Part shown: one piece after another, positions 22,341-32,908 of the stretch | How positions within the stretch are numbered: position 1 is the first letter of the stretch | Layout of the letters: every line of letters starts with the position of its first letter | Source of the DNA: Nematostella vectensis | Lineage: Eukaryota > Cnidaria > Anthozoa > Actiniaria > Edwardsiidae | Assembly: GCF_932526225.1 (NCBI RefSeq) | Contig: NC_064046.1 | Span: forward strand, 8,457,719-8,521,718 | Length of the DNA stretch: 64,000 bases | Direction: 5' to 3' | Position numbers and translations under genes: made by a program | The notes under the pieces: generated by a model | The model's input: the letters and a program-made list of their open reading frames with translations, nothing else | Database searches by the model: none | What the model was told of the DNA's origin: nothing

Positions 22341-23395
22341 AAATATAATAATAAAATTTATTAGTATATACTTGGCGAGAACTTCATAAGAACGCGCGCT
22401 CTGATTGGTTCGCTATCTCGGAATAATGGGACAGTATTCACCGCTAAAACTCCGGATAATGAGACGATTTTTGAAATAACCATAGAAAAAGAACTTGCTT
22501 TTAGCACCCGATATTATCGAGATTCACATTAAAACGGCATTTTTGCTAAAATTGATTTAGATTTACTGTCCTTTACGGAAAATCGGCTTCAAACTTCCTG
22601 TGTTTTGACAATTTCCCGCCGAAATGATTTTGCGACGCGAGCGACAAATTCAAAGTTTGCTGAAATTTTATTTGCGATTATTCAGTCCTGTTTGATAGTA
22701 AAATTCGTATATTGTCCTCATTGGAGGTTCTGTATTTCGTGGTGGTTAAAAGCATTGTGTGAAAAAACAGAATGTTCAGAGCGAGTAAAATCTTCAAAAA
22801 AGATACGAACATCAACAACTCTCAGAAGCGATAGCTCCGTTTCCTCAGGCTCAGCGAATAGCGGTGGATAGTCCCGCATCCACCGCTATTCACTTCGCCT
22901 TCGGCGAAATAATTGTCAAATATTTCTTAAATTATTAAGCGACAATAAGCAAAGATTTTGTCGATTGCAGCTCCGCTTTAAGGCAATGCCTAAATCTATA
23001 TTAGATTCTTTTGACGGACATCGTCATCCGATGAAAAGCATATTTGAAAGTTTGCAATACTTTCTTTTCATGCATAAAATACTTACTTTGAAGTAAAATA
23101 AACTGTATTTTGCACTTTGTCGTACTTAGAAAATAAGTTCTGAGTCAGCATAATAAATGCTTACTGTCTTTTAGATATGTCTATTGGCCTTTGATTTTAA
23201 TTTCAAATGTTTTGCTTTCACGAGCTGAATAAATAAATCCAGAGCTTGTGAGCATTAATTCACTTGCTCTTGTCCAATACATCGAAACCGCGCTTACATG
23301 GTAATAATAAAGACCACGAAACTTGGTTACTATGTGATAAATAATAGATAGAAAAACAAACGAGTAAGAACGAAATATATTCACACGTATGATTT
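22341..23395. other. Non-coding; hairpin at 22853-22900
   Basis: No gene recognised. GAATAGCGGTGGAT is followed after eight bases by its exact complement ATCCACCGCTATTC, then by the palindrome TTCGCCTTCGGCGAA. This may be the end of a mobile element, but no family is assigned. Confidence 0.5.
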
Positions 23396-23402
23396 TTTTG
23401 AG

Positions 23403-24605
23403 TGACTGTGCATCGCATCCTTGCCTGAATGGTGCTTCTTGCGTGACACGATATCCGATGACCACATACACATGCCACTGTACCTCAAGTTACACTGGAA
23501 ATCTTTGTGAAAATGGTAAGAGTGTTGGCGCGCAGTGTTGGCACCTTTCACCTTTGCAGAAACGGATTCCCGGCGGAGACATGACGGGTATTTTTTGTTT
23601 GTTTGTTTCTCGCTCATAATAAATAAAAATGTGTCTAGAACGTGGATGTTATAAATGTGCTATATAAATATTAAAATACGAATCTGCAACAAGGAACTCT
23701 ATTAAGATGACACTGAATATATCGTTATGACACCAGAGGGCATCCTGGCTCAAGCTAAAATTTTTATTACAGCGATCATCAACATACACATTGATTCAAG
23801 AGGGGCTGACGATGCGGGTTACGATAGAAGCAAAACTGCAATTATGGTGAACGGAGTCACCTACAGTCTAAGGGTAAATATCTCACTTTAACAAGCTATG
23901 TGTTGTCGCAAGGGTGCACACAACTCGACTACCAAAAGGCTACATGTAAATAATAAATCTTAGACCTTTTTGCTTTTGACACTACAGGCTACGCGCCTGT
24001 TCTGTGTTATTTTACCGATACCGTGTTAGGCGGAATTGTTCCCATCTTTTAATAAATAACGCAATGCTTACAAATGGGCATGTCTTTGGGTTCCAGATTT
24101 CACGAAATCACGAAAGCATCATTTCAAACCACATTCGAGCGAGATCTTTGAATCAATTTTAGTACGTGGGTTTACAGAAATTGACAAAGAAATACAATAG
24201 CTAACCGGCATTAGTTAATGATTTGTTGTTATTTTTTTACAGTTAAGGGCACACAACATAGTCGCTGTTCAATATTCAACTGGTGTTGTGCTCACATCCG
24301 AGCAATTCGATACTCACGGATACCGCTATTCCGGTAACAACATGGCTAATTACATCAACTCATTGCCTAACAACACGATAGTTCTAGTCTGTTGTGTGGA
24401 TTATGCCTAGAATTATGGAGCCACAGCGGTTTCCGCGCTAGCGAGCGTGGGCGCAGTTGCGCCAGTTCTCCCAGCGTTTCGAGAGTCCTGGGCACTAGTT
24501 GGTTTCAAAGGGTCGAGTAAGCCGTGGATCAAGCAACAGCGGGCTGATAGATATAAAGGGCCGACTACCATCTCGGTACGCATTATCGGTCAAAACCACC
24601 CATAA
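23403..24605 (+). pseudogene. 3' end of a gene with EGF-like exon and ILEI/FAM3-type domain; premature TAG
   Basis: Three exons join in phase. Exon 23403-23515 encodes one EGF domain (CASHPCLNGASCV, TYTCHC, SSYTGNLCE; six Cys). Exon 23773-23873 ends in NGVTYSLR. The terminal exon 24243-24605 continues HNIVAVQYSTGVV, EQFDTHGYRYSG, INSLPNNTIVLVCCVDYA. The two later exons match the interleukin-like EMT inducer (ILEI/PANDER) fold: VNG-Y..., G-V-V, FDT, P--T-V--V--D. A TAG at 24408-24410 interrupts the terminal exon, but the same frame goes on with domain-like sequence (ALASVGAV, FRESWALVGFKGS) to a TAA at 24603. So the domain is complete apart from one nonsense codon. The product would be an extracellular modular protein; upstream exons were not identified. 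Confidence 0.65.
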
Positions 24606-24609
24606 CGAG

Positions 24610-25785
24610 TTTCCATTGCAACTAATTTTTTATATATTTTTTTTCATATAAAGAAAACGCTGTCGTTTTGAGGGACTGGTACCGAGGAATCTTAGTTTCC
24701 TTTCAGATACTTTCTCCATTGACCAAAGATGGTCACAGTCACTGTTTTTCTCTTCTGATTACAATTCATAAAGTTTACGAAGTACCTGCGGTACGGCAAC
24801 CTTAAAAATAGGCAGTCTACGACTACATGCCGCTTCTCTTTTATTAAAATCACAATGTAGAACTGAATGACACAGGAAGCTGAACATGACTGCTATTAGG
24901 AGGCTAAACTGCATACAGCCATAGTTGACATGACATGGGTATATTACTCGTCCTAACTGTGAATTCTCCATTTCATTGTCCCACATTTCCCTTTGTTTGG
25001 ACCTGAGGCAAGGTTAACCCTCCTTGCACGCCCGCTGGGGGCGCCCGGTAACATTCTCGGTTCACACTAATCCAATTAGTAATACTGGTTTTGAATCACG
25101 TGGTTACTGGCCACTGAAGGCTGTCAAAGAGCTGTCATGTCAAAGTTTCAAGTTACACATCCAAGACATCTTATTTACCAGTTTACATTTTTCTACTGTT
25201 CGCGCCATGCTTTATAGTCTAGTTTTATAATGATGAATTTTACAGTGTAGACGACAGATCGTTAGATATTTGCAGATTCTACAGATACAATCCAGCTATT
25301 CTTGGGCGAGGAAAGTACAATTCATTTAATTACTGGTCAAGTAAACTCGCCGAGCGCTTATCAGATTAGATTAGTAAACGCACCGTTGGAAAGAACGGTG
25401 CGAAAATTTCTGAGGTAATTTGCTTGACATGCAAAAGAGAAATAGAGAAGCAAGAGAAAGCCCTTTTGCAGATTCTTTATATTTAATTTATCCCTGAATT
25501 CGTGAGAGATTCAGCAAATCCAGCCGCGAGTCATGTCGTGTGTGTTTGAGAGTATAGTCGATCGCTCATATTTATACCCCATCTGGTCGAACCGGTTTTT
25601 GCACCACGTGGGTCTAATCAACCAATTAGATGGTTTGTTTATGTCATTAGCCAACCAGAGCCCGAGTTCAAAATCCGAACCTAAAGACAATCGAGTATCG
25701 CGCGCCTCCAGAGGCTGACGCGACTCTCCTGGTAGAGTCGCCGAGTTTGTCTGCAGTAAATCCTGACTGCTTCATGACGTATTTT
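24610..25785. other. Non-coding stretch
   Basis: No gene recognised on either strand, and no clear repeat structure. Confidence 0.4.
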
Positions 25786-25786
25786 T

Positions 25787-26020
25787 TGGTATATAAGAGG
25801 ACATACCACAGAAAGCCAGAGAATATTTGTTTTATACCACAACAAAAACCTTTATTGGTTTCCTTTTTTGGGGGGCGCGTTGAGAAAAACAACAACACTT
25901 CTACCAAAGTGCGCGCTGATGACGCCATCTTATCTGTAGTACATTCATCTACCTACATCTTCCAGCCAATCAGAATTCGAGAAACGCGCGCGTTGTGGTA
26001 TAACAAAATATACCACACCG
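25787..26020. repeat. Foldback element with GGTATAT / ATATACC ends
   Basis: TTTGGTATATAAG near 25788 is mirrored by AAAATATACCAC near 26005. Inside, TTTATACCACAAC (25832) is mirrored by GTTGTGGTATAAC (25992). The nested inverted repeats suggest a MITE of about 230 bp. Confidence 0.5.
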
Positions 26021-26328
26021 GGGGAGTGGAGTTTCAACCTCTGGTCCCCAGATCCCCAGGGTAGTGAAATTAATACTGAGTAGTTATTTTCAAGTAGTGG
26101 TTGTATGATTATTGACTTTTATAAAATAACGAGAAGATAAAAAAATATTTATTAACAACAGAATGTAAAGCAGCAACTAAATAAAAGCATAACACGGACG
26201 TAATTGATTGGCTCGAACTGTAATGCTTGCCTAGATAAACAGAAGTTCCAATGTACACCTCATTTACTTGGCCCGGCTTCACTTGGAAATGCTTGAACTT
26301 GTAATAACTGTAACTAACTTGAAACAAC

Positions 26329-26525
26329 TGCAACTCTTTAAATATGACAAACGGTCTAGCATATTATTGTAACAGGAATTGGTTGATAGTTTTTGTTGAA
26401 TCATGGATAATCATCTGTTGAGACTTGGTTTTACCCGATGCAGTGATGTTGATGCTTATTTCCTAAGTATCCATGCTAATATCTTGGATGTCACTTTGCA
26501 GCTGAATGGTTGTTCCTATTTAAAT
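26329..26525 (-). pseudogene. Shortened duplicate of the 3' part of the OB-fold ORF
   Basis: The block at 26329-26440 matches 26549-26650 (GACAAACGGT, GATAATCATCTGT). The block at 26455-26522 matches 26967-27032 (GCTAATATCTTGGATGTCAC). It is therefore a tandem copy of the 3' end of the neighbouring gene with its middle deleted. Confidence 0.7.
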
Positions 26526-26590
26526 TTAGCTAACTTGTAACAACAGCAACTGTTGAAATATTATGACAAACGGTTTTGAAATTTAACATA

Positions 26591-27460
26591 TTATAACAGA
26601 AATTGGGTTTTTGTTGCATCATCGATAATCATCTGTACTGACTTGGTGTTTAGTAGAAGACTCTCCAAAGTGCCAAGGTCAATGGTATTGATGTCAGTCT
26701 TATTCCCTATTGAAGCCAAGAAGCTCTGCAATGCGTCATTAAAGCATGCGTAGTTCTGGAATTTCCCGTTTGGTAATCTAATAACCAAATGGCCAACAAG
26801 CTTTGTGTTACAACTTTCCTGTAGTAAGGAGATATGGCAGTTTAGGCATTTAATAATGCCATCTGATACTTGTTCTTTGAAAGAACTGTTGCATGCTATG
26901 CATGATGGCTCTCTAGTGAGTGTTACACCCAAACATTTACCCTCAGTGATGTTGAGGTTAAAGTTTATGTCCTCAGTATGCATGCTAATATCTTGGATGT
27001 CACTTTGTAGCTCAATGGTGGTTCCTTCATTTGTGCCCAGGAACTTGACATCATTGAAAGATCGAATTTTAACATTCTTTAAGCGATATGACTTTCCACA
27101 TTTTACTGCATCAATAAGGTCTTCCCATAGGGTTAACTTTATTGTGTTTGTGTGATCAGCAATTACGGCTTCAGCTTTCATTAGCTGTTTTCCTTTGTAA
27201 AAAATTGTTTGTTTGTTTTGTTCTTTATTGATAACTTTGTCTGTAATATCAATAACTTTATTACTATTTACAGCACTAGTCGTACATGTGGTTTCAAGCT
27301 CTCTAGAACCAGGCACAGCCTTCTTGGACGCACTTATTGCTTCGAGGAAAAAATGTTTTCGTTGCTTGCACATACCTTGTGCCATAACATATCTGGGTTG
27401 ACAGTCTATCTCTGTGGTGAGTTCAGTTTTAGCTCCCAGAAGGGAATAGTTTTTTTGCAC
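26591..27460 (-). CDS. RPA-like OB-fold nucleic-acid-binding protein
   Basis: A 289-residue frame. Residues about 85-165 read AEAVIADHTNTIKLTLWEDL and KSYRLKNVKIRSFNDVKFL. This is the OB-fold pattern of replication protein A subunits, which bind single-stranded DNA. A C-x2-C...C-x2-C pair follows (CIACNSSF, IIKCLNC), similar to the zinc ribbon of RPA1. It could belong to a cellular gene or to a transposon-carried RPA relative, of which cnidarian genomes have many. The frame probably begins as an exon, since the first Met has no special context. The 3' end is duplicated downstream. Confidence 0.55.
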   Translation of the reverse strand: MQKNYSLLGAKTELTTEIDCQPRYVMAQGMCKQRKHFFLEAISASKKAVPGSRELETTCTTSAVNSNKVIDITDKVINKEQNKQTIFYKGKQLMKAEAVIADHTNTIKLTLWEDLIDAVKCGKSYRLKNVKIRSFNDVKFLGTNEGTTIELQSDIQDISMHTEDINFNLNITEGKCLGVTLTREPSCIACNSSFKEQVSDGIIKCLNCHISLLQESCNTKLVGHLVIRLPNGKFQNYACFNDALQSFLASIGNKTDINTIDLGTLESLLLNTKSVQMIIDDATKTQFLL

Positions 27461-27704
27461 TCCCTAAGGAATTTATTAGCTCCCAAGTAAAGGAATCATA
27501 GCTCCCCGAGGGGAATATAACTCTTGAAAAGAGTTAAATAACGCCAGGTTCTTTTTCATTGATCGGCCGCCATTGGGGAAGCGTTGTTCTGCTGATACGA
27601 GTGCGGTTTTATTCGCACTTAAGCCACATAAACTGCGGGTAATCTTGAAAATATCCCTGATAACGTCTACTTTATTGGCCAACAACGTTTCCACATCGAG
27701 TTGG

Positions 27705-28982
27705 TATAAAAAAAATTAAATCATTTATTTCTATTGGATGCGGTACATTGATTTTTAAAAGATAAAATAGATGGGGTATTCTGAATATAGCTAGGCAAAG
27801 AGTTCCAGTCTCTAATAGTTCTAGGGAAAAAGCTATGGAGATAACAGTCATGTTTGCAGCTAGGCTGAATAAAGGCATGGCCAGAAAAAGCTCTAGTAGG
27901 ACGTAGCTTTGGTAAAAAGTAATCTGGTATGGGCAATGCAATGTTGTTACGAATTGCTTGATAAAATATACTCAACCAGGACAGACGTAGAACTCATAGG
28001 TTGAGTATATTTTATCAAGCAATTCATAACAACATTGCATTGCCCATACCAGAGGGGCTAAATTTAAAGAATCAAGCTTTTCTGTTACACTAGAGTATCT
28101 ACTATAATCCCTCTTTATAAATCTTGCTGCACGCCTCTGGACTGCTTCAATGGCATCAATTTGATCTTGTCTGTATGGATCCCACACCGATGCAGCATAT
28201 TCCAGTTTCGGCCGAACAAGAGTGGTATATGCCATATGTTTGGTATCTTGAGAACAAGGATATAAGTTACGTTTGACAAATCCAAGTGATTTATTTGCCT
28301 TATTCACAATATCGTTGACATGTGAGTTCCAGCGAAGGTCGTCTGACAATGTCACTCCAAGGTAGGGATGATTTTTTACCTGTGAAACTTCTTTCCATCA
28401 ATATAATAATCATGTTCCAATAAGTCCCTCTTCCTTGAAATCCTCATTGTATGACATTTAGTGACATTAAATTCCATTTGCCAAATGCTTTAACCAGGAA
28501 ACAAGTTTATCTATATCTTTCTGCAAAATCAGACAGTCATCAGGTGAGTGAATTGGTCGATACAGCAAAGCATCATCTGCAAAGAGCCTAAGTGTGCTAT
28601 TCAGATTCACATGGATGTCATTTATGAATAGAAGAAACATCAGTGGGCCCAACACCGTCCCCTGTGGTACTCCTGAGGTGACGTTGACAGAGGTAGAAGC
28701 TTCTCCGTCTATAATGACACGTTGAGACCTTGATGTAAGCCAAGAATTGATCCATGTCAGCGTAGGTTCTTGAATTCCATAATGATGCAGTTTGTATAAC
28801 AGTCTCTGATGAGGGACCTTGTCAAAGGCCTTGCTAAAATCAAATATTTGTAGATCTAATGCAACTCCATTATCCAGGTTTCTTGCAAGCTCCTCAATGC
28901 TAAGAAGCAGTTGGGTTTCACATGAATGAGACTTTCTGAAGCCATGCTGAAGGGCATACAAAATATTGTTTCATTCCAAATG
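27705..28982 (-). mobile_element. LINE A, 3' half: reverse transcriptase fragments
   Basis: Frame 28961-28467 carries QHGFRKSHSCETQLLLSIEE, FDFSKAFDKVPHQRLL (first catalytic Asp), SGVPQGTVLGPLMFLLFIND and LFADDALLYR (FADD). After a frameshift, 28355-27972 gives the thumb (LGFVKRNLYPCSQDTK, AASVWDPYRQDQIDAIE), and 27975-27721 the C-terminal region (FFPRTIRDWNSLPSYI). The 5' end at 28982 is the junction with the 18-kb insertion; the missing first half is at 47137-48523. An inverted duplication at 27925-28051 garbles the C-terminal part. Confidence 0.85.
27925..28051. repeat. 53-bp inverted duplication inside LINE A
   Basis: Arm 27925-27977 and arm 27999-28051 are reverse complements with one mismatch in 53, separated by 21 bases. 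The left arm encodes expected LINE residues on the minus strand (IRNNIALPIPDYFLP); the right arm is its inverted copy and adds meaningless residues plus a stop. Confidence 0.9.
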
Positions 28983-29401
28983 CAGCCTTGTCAGAAACAT
29001 TCAGAGTAGGTGGCTAAATTGAAAAAGTAGGCCAGCCCTGAAGAGACAGACAGACAGACAGATTTTATTTATTGGTCCCTTGAAACAGTAAAGTTACATC
29101 GGTTAGTGACCAAAAAATTTTAAAAAAAGGTAAAATAGTACGTATATAAGACGTACAACAGCTATGATGTGATTGTTCTTAGTTTTAGTTTACATTGTAT
29201 TTCCTTTCTTTCATTTTTTCTTTTTCTAAATCTTTTCTGATTGTTTTTAGTTACTACTTAGTTTTACATTGTATTTTCTTTTTTCTTTTTTTCTTCCCTT
29301 TTTTCCCCTTTCCTTTTTTTATTTTTATTTGTATTTGTATTTTTTTTTTTTTTTTTTGCTCTGCTTACTTCAGATTTCTATTGTGCTTTAGGTTTAATTT
29401 T

Positions 29402-32400
29402 TCATATTAGCGTTTCCCTTAGCTTGAAACATTCGGAAATGTACCTTGCAGCTATCCCTGCTAATTGAGTTGGCGGATTTATTAGTAAATTGAAAAGGCG
29501 TTTTTGTGTAATTTGATTGCGCTGCAAATTTTGGATAACTGAGTTTCGTAGCTCTTTGTATGTTTGGCATTGTACTAGAAAGTGAAATTCATTTTCCACG
29601 TCATTTTTGCATGTTGGGCAAATCCGATCTTTTTCCTTTGTGTAAGGCCTCGTGTGTCTGCCTTTCTCAATTTGCAATTGGTGATTACTTATTCTTAGTT
29701 TTGTTAGCGCAACTCTATGTTTCACATTAGGGATGGCTACAAGGTAATTCTCTAATTCATATTTGTCTTTAAAAGTTCTATAAGTTCTTAGTTTGTTCAT
29801 TTCATTACTGTTTTTCCTTTGGTCATTGAAAATTTCCCCATGCCATTTCTGAAAATACATATCATTAAGTCGTTTAGAGAAAATATCAAGGAACAATGTA
29901 GGGTCGGTTTCATTTTGATAGAGCCACATAAACCCAAAACCCGCTTTGAAAATTATTTCTTTTGTTTTGTGGGTCCAGTAGGACACGTGAGGGTTATTTA
30001 CACACTCTGTATAAACTACTTTTGAGAGGGCCTCTTCTTTTGACCGAAGGTTGGTCCAGTATTTTATGTTCCTATATGTTGCATTTATACAAAGAGGATA
30101 TCTGCCTAGTTCCCCTCTGCACGCATTGTTCACAGCCGTTTTTCCAGTTCCTAGTAACATTTTACAGAATTTAAGATGTACTGATTCAAGCGGATCTCTA
30201 TCATCAACACAGCTTTTATTATCGGCACCCCATACCTCGCTGCCATACAATAAAATTGGTTTGATCAGTGCATCAAACAGTTTTAATGTAAGATTAATGT
30301 CTGATCTGAAGTGAATACCGAGATCTTTCCTTAACTTAAATAAAGCTTTGAGTGCGGTTTTTTTAAGCTCCTCTTTTGCTAAATTAAAGTTTCCTACCGC
30401 GCTGAATACTAGCCCTAGGTACTTATAAGATTTGACATTTTCCAATTGTTCCCTGTTCAAAAGGAATTGATAGTTATTCATTACTTTGCCTATGTTATTA
30501 AAAATCATCACCTTAGTTTTTGAAGTATTGACTTTTAGACTATTTTCTTCTGAGTAGATAGAAAGTCTATTTAAAAGGTCTTGCAGACCACTACTTGTTT
30601 CCGAGAAAAGTACTAAGTCGTCTGCATACAGAAGACAATTTAATTTTGTGTTGCCTAAGATGTGGGCACTTGAAGATTTCGCTAAGGTATCAGGTAAATC
30701 GCTAAGGAACAGATTAAAAAGAGTTGGACTCAACATGCATCCTTGTTTTACCCCAACCATGCATCTAAAACTTTCACTAATTGAATCCCCTATCTTCCCA
30801 CACGATATATCATTGGAGTACATTGATCTTAGAACTTCGTAAAAGTTTCCAGAAATACCGGCTTGTTGTATTTTCGCAAATAGTTTATCTCTAGGAATGC
30901 TGTCAAAGGCCTTTCGGAAGTCTATGAAGCAAGTGAAAAGCATATTGTTTTTCTTCTTGGGCTTGCTTTTTACTACTCTGTCGATAACGGTTTTCAGAAT
31001 AAATATACTGTCTACTGTTGAGTGTTTTTTCCTAAACCCCCCTTGTTCCTTCTTTAGATATCCTTTCTGCACAAGGTAGTCATAGAGTCTTGAATTAAGT
31101 ATAGATGTAAATAACTTACTGAGGCATGATAAAAGTGTTATTCCTCTATAATTGTTGACGTCAGAGCGATCGCCTTTTTTGAAAATTGGAATAATAAAAC
31201 CCAGATTCCATTCTTGTGGAAACACTCCTGACCTAAGAATGATGTTGAATAACCTAGTTAGGTAGGGTAGTAAAGTATCTTTACCATATTTTAGTAGCTC
31301 GTTTAGTATATTATCGTGACCGGGAGCTTTGTTGTTTTTAAGGTTTTCTATAGCTAATTTTACCTCCTCTAGCCGTATCTCTGAGTCTAAAGGGCCCGTC
31401 TGGTCTCTACATTTAGGGATGGATAAATTTGTAGTTGTAGTTTTGTTTAAGTCCATGAAGTGTGAGTGTAAGCTTTCTATTTCTAAATCACATTCTTGTT
31501 GTTTTTTGTCTTTCCCTACGCTGAATAGATTCTTGAGTGATCGCCAAAGTTTTTTGCTATCTTTGAAATCCAAATTTTTGATACCGCTTGCTCTGTATTG
31601 ATATTTCTTACGCTTACATAATTTCTTGAATTTTTTCTTCTTCCAAAATAGCTCCCGCCTTAGCTCACTGTCATTGGGTGAGTTACATATCTTCCTTCCA
31701 CACCGTTTAAGGTTTGCCTTCTCTGATCGACATTCCTTGTCGAACCATGGTGCGTTTGTTTTTTGACATTTCTGCTTGTCTCCGTATTTAAAACCCGCTT
31801 TCTCACTGATCTCAACTAGCAGCTTTGTAAAACTTGATGTGATATTGCTTGCTGTGTCTGGGCAATTGGTATCGCAGTGACTGACTAGGTTATCCAGTTT
31901 AGACCGATAGATATCAGAGCGAAGAATAGAGTCCACATTTTCTTTTACATTTGTACCGTGGCAGAATATTCGTGCGTGTTTAGCAAAGCTTTTTGATTGT
32001 GTTACCGTAATTTTGTTTCCAATCTTTATATTATATGTTATATGGCAATGATCAGAAATATGTGGAAGCAATGGGTGAATTTTAAGAAATTGAAATTTCT
32101 GCCGTACTCTATTGCTACTTATCACGTAGTCGACTAAGCTGGTACCGTTGTATTGATAACATGTCTTTTTCCCTGTTAAATCGCCAATTATCCTTCCATT
32201 TGCAATTCGTAAATTACTTTCACTACAAAGCTCAATCAGTGATCTTCCTCTGCTATCAGTATAGTGGTCCTCAGAGTACCTTGGCGATGGTACATCGAGT
32301 TCATAATCATCAGGAAGGCTTAAAAATCTATCTTCATCAAAATTAATATGTTCAGTTAGTTCACTAGTTCTAGCATTGAAGTCCCCTTGCAGAATGACGT

Positions 32401-32878
32401 CCCCTTGGCCGAGATATTTTATAATATCCTCTTCCAGATCAGACATATAATCCTCATCATTTGTTTGTTCATAATTTTGAGGACTAAAATAGACGGTACC
32501 TAGGAAGATATCCTTTTCCGTTCCGAAGTAATTTCGTTTTAATTTGCACCATATAATATTCCGGTTTTCCGAAGGTAAGTACGCGACTCCTTCTGCTACT
32601 TTGTTGCTTATATAGAGTGCGATCCCTCCAGAATTTTTTTTACCAGATTTTGGTCTTGTTTTTATGAAATGCTTGAATTTTTCGACAGCTAAATCTGTAT
32701 TTTGACTAGCATGAGTTTCCACAATTCCGAAGATATCATGTTGTTGAATGATATCAACCACCTCTGCTAATTTTGTTTTATTACCGAGCTCTTTGCTTTT
32801 ATGACCGTGGATATTCCACGTACCAATTCTTAAAGACCTCCCAAAATCCCAATTACGAGAAGTTAGTGAACCTGGCAT
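29402..32878 (-). CDS. LINE B ORF2: AP endonuclease, reverse transcriptase, CCHC finger
   Basis: 1,158 residues with no break. The N-terminal EEP endonuclease shows LRIGTWNIHGHKSKEL, GIVETHAS, ILQGDFNARTSEL, SLVDYVISS and HISDHCHITY, the expected Asn, Glu, Asp, Asp and His residues. The central RT domain has FTCFIDFRKAFDSIPRDKL (first Asp), VGVKQGCMLSPTLFNLFLSD and LLYADDLVLFSE (YADD). The C-terminus has CPTCKNDVENEFHFLVQC, a C-x2-C-x8-H-x4-C finger. The protein nicks target DNA and reverse-transcribes the LINE RNA at the nick. It follows ORF1 after 30 bases, so translation may rely on reinitiation. Length and completeness fit an active copy. Confidence 0.9.
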   Translation of the reverse strand: MPGSLTSRNWDFGRSLRIGTWNIHGHKSKELGNKTKLAEVVDIIQQHDIFGIVETHASQNTDLAVEKFKHFIKTRPKSGKKNSGGIALYISNKVAEGVAYLPSENRNIIWCKLKRNYFGTEKDIFLGTVYFSPQNYEQTNDEDYMSDLEEDIIKYLGQGDVILQGDFNARTSELTEHINFDEDRFLSLPDDYELDVPSPRYSEDHYTDSRGRSLIELCSESNLRIANGRIIGDLTGKKTCYQYNGTSLVDYVISSNRVRQKFQFLKIHPLLPHISDHCHITYNIKIGNKITVTQSKSFAKHARIFCHGTNVKENVDSILRSDIYRSKLDNLVSHCDTNCPDTASNITSSFTKLLVEISEKAGFKYGDKQKCQKTNAPWFDKECRSEKANLKRCGRKICNSPNDSELRRELFWKKKKFKKLCKRKKYQYRASGIKNLDFKDSKKLWRSLKNLFSVGKDKKQQECDLEIESLHSHFMDLNKTTTTNLSIPKCRDQTGPLDSEIRLEEVKLAIENLKNNKAPGHDNILNELLKYGKDTLLPYLTRLFNIILRSGVFPQEWNLGFIIPIFKKGDRSDVNNYRGITLLSCLSKLFTSILNSRLYDYLVQKGYLKKEQGGFRKKHSTVDSIFILKTVIDRVVKSKPKKKNNMLFTCFIDFRKAFDSIPRDKLFAKIQQAGISGNFYEVLRSMYSNDISCGKIGDSISESFRCMVGVKQGCMLSPTLFNLFLSDLPDTLAKSSSAHILGNTKLNCLLYADDLVLFSETSSGLQDLLNRLSIYSEENSLKVNTSKTKVMIFNNIGKVMNNYQFLLNREQLENVKSYKYLGLVFSAVGNFNLAKEELKKTALKALFKLRKDLGIHFRSDINLTLKLFDALIKPILLYGSEVWGADNKSCVDDRDPLESVHLKFCKMLLGTGKTAVNNACRGELGRYPLCINATYRNIKYWTNLRSKEEALSKVVYTECVNNPHVSYWTHKTKEIIFKAGFGFMWLYQNETDPTLFLDIFSKRLNDMYFQKWHGEIFNDQRKNSNEMNKLRTYRTFKDKYELENYLVAIPNVKHRVALTKLRISNHQLQIEKGRHTRPYTKEKDRICPTCKNDVENEFHFLVQCQTYKELRNSVIQNLQRNQITQKRLFNLLINPPTQLAGIAARYISECFKLRETLI

Positions 32879-32908
32879 ATTGACATTTTCAGTGATTTGA
32901 GATGTTTT

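Noticed and set aside
22605-22871. 88-residue plus ORF
   Set aside because: No domain, no splice context, and its end lies in a hairpin repeat.
29195-29410. Phe/Leu-rich 71-residue plus ORF resembling a membrane peptide
   Set aside because: It is the T-rich 3' region of LINE B read in the antisense direction.
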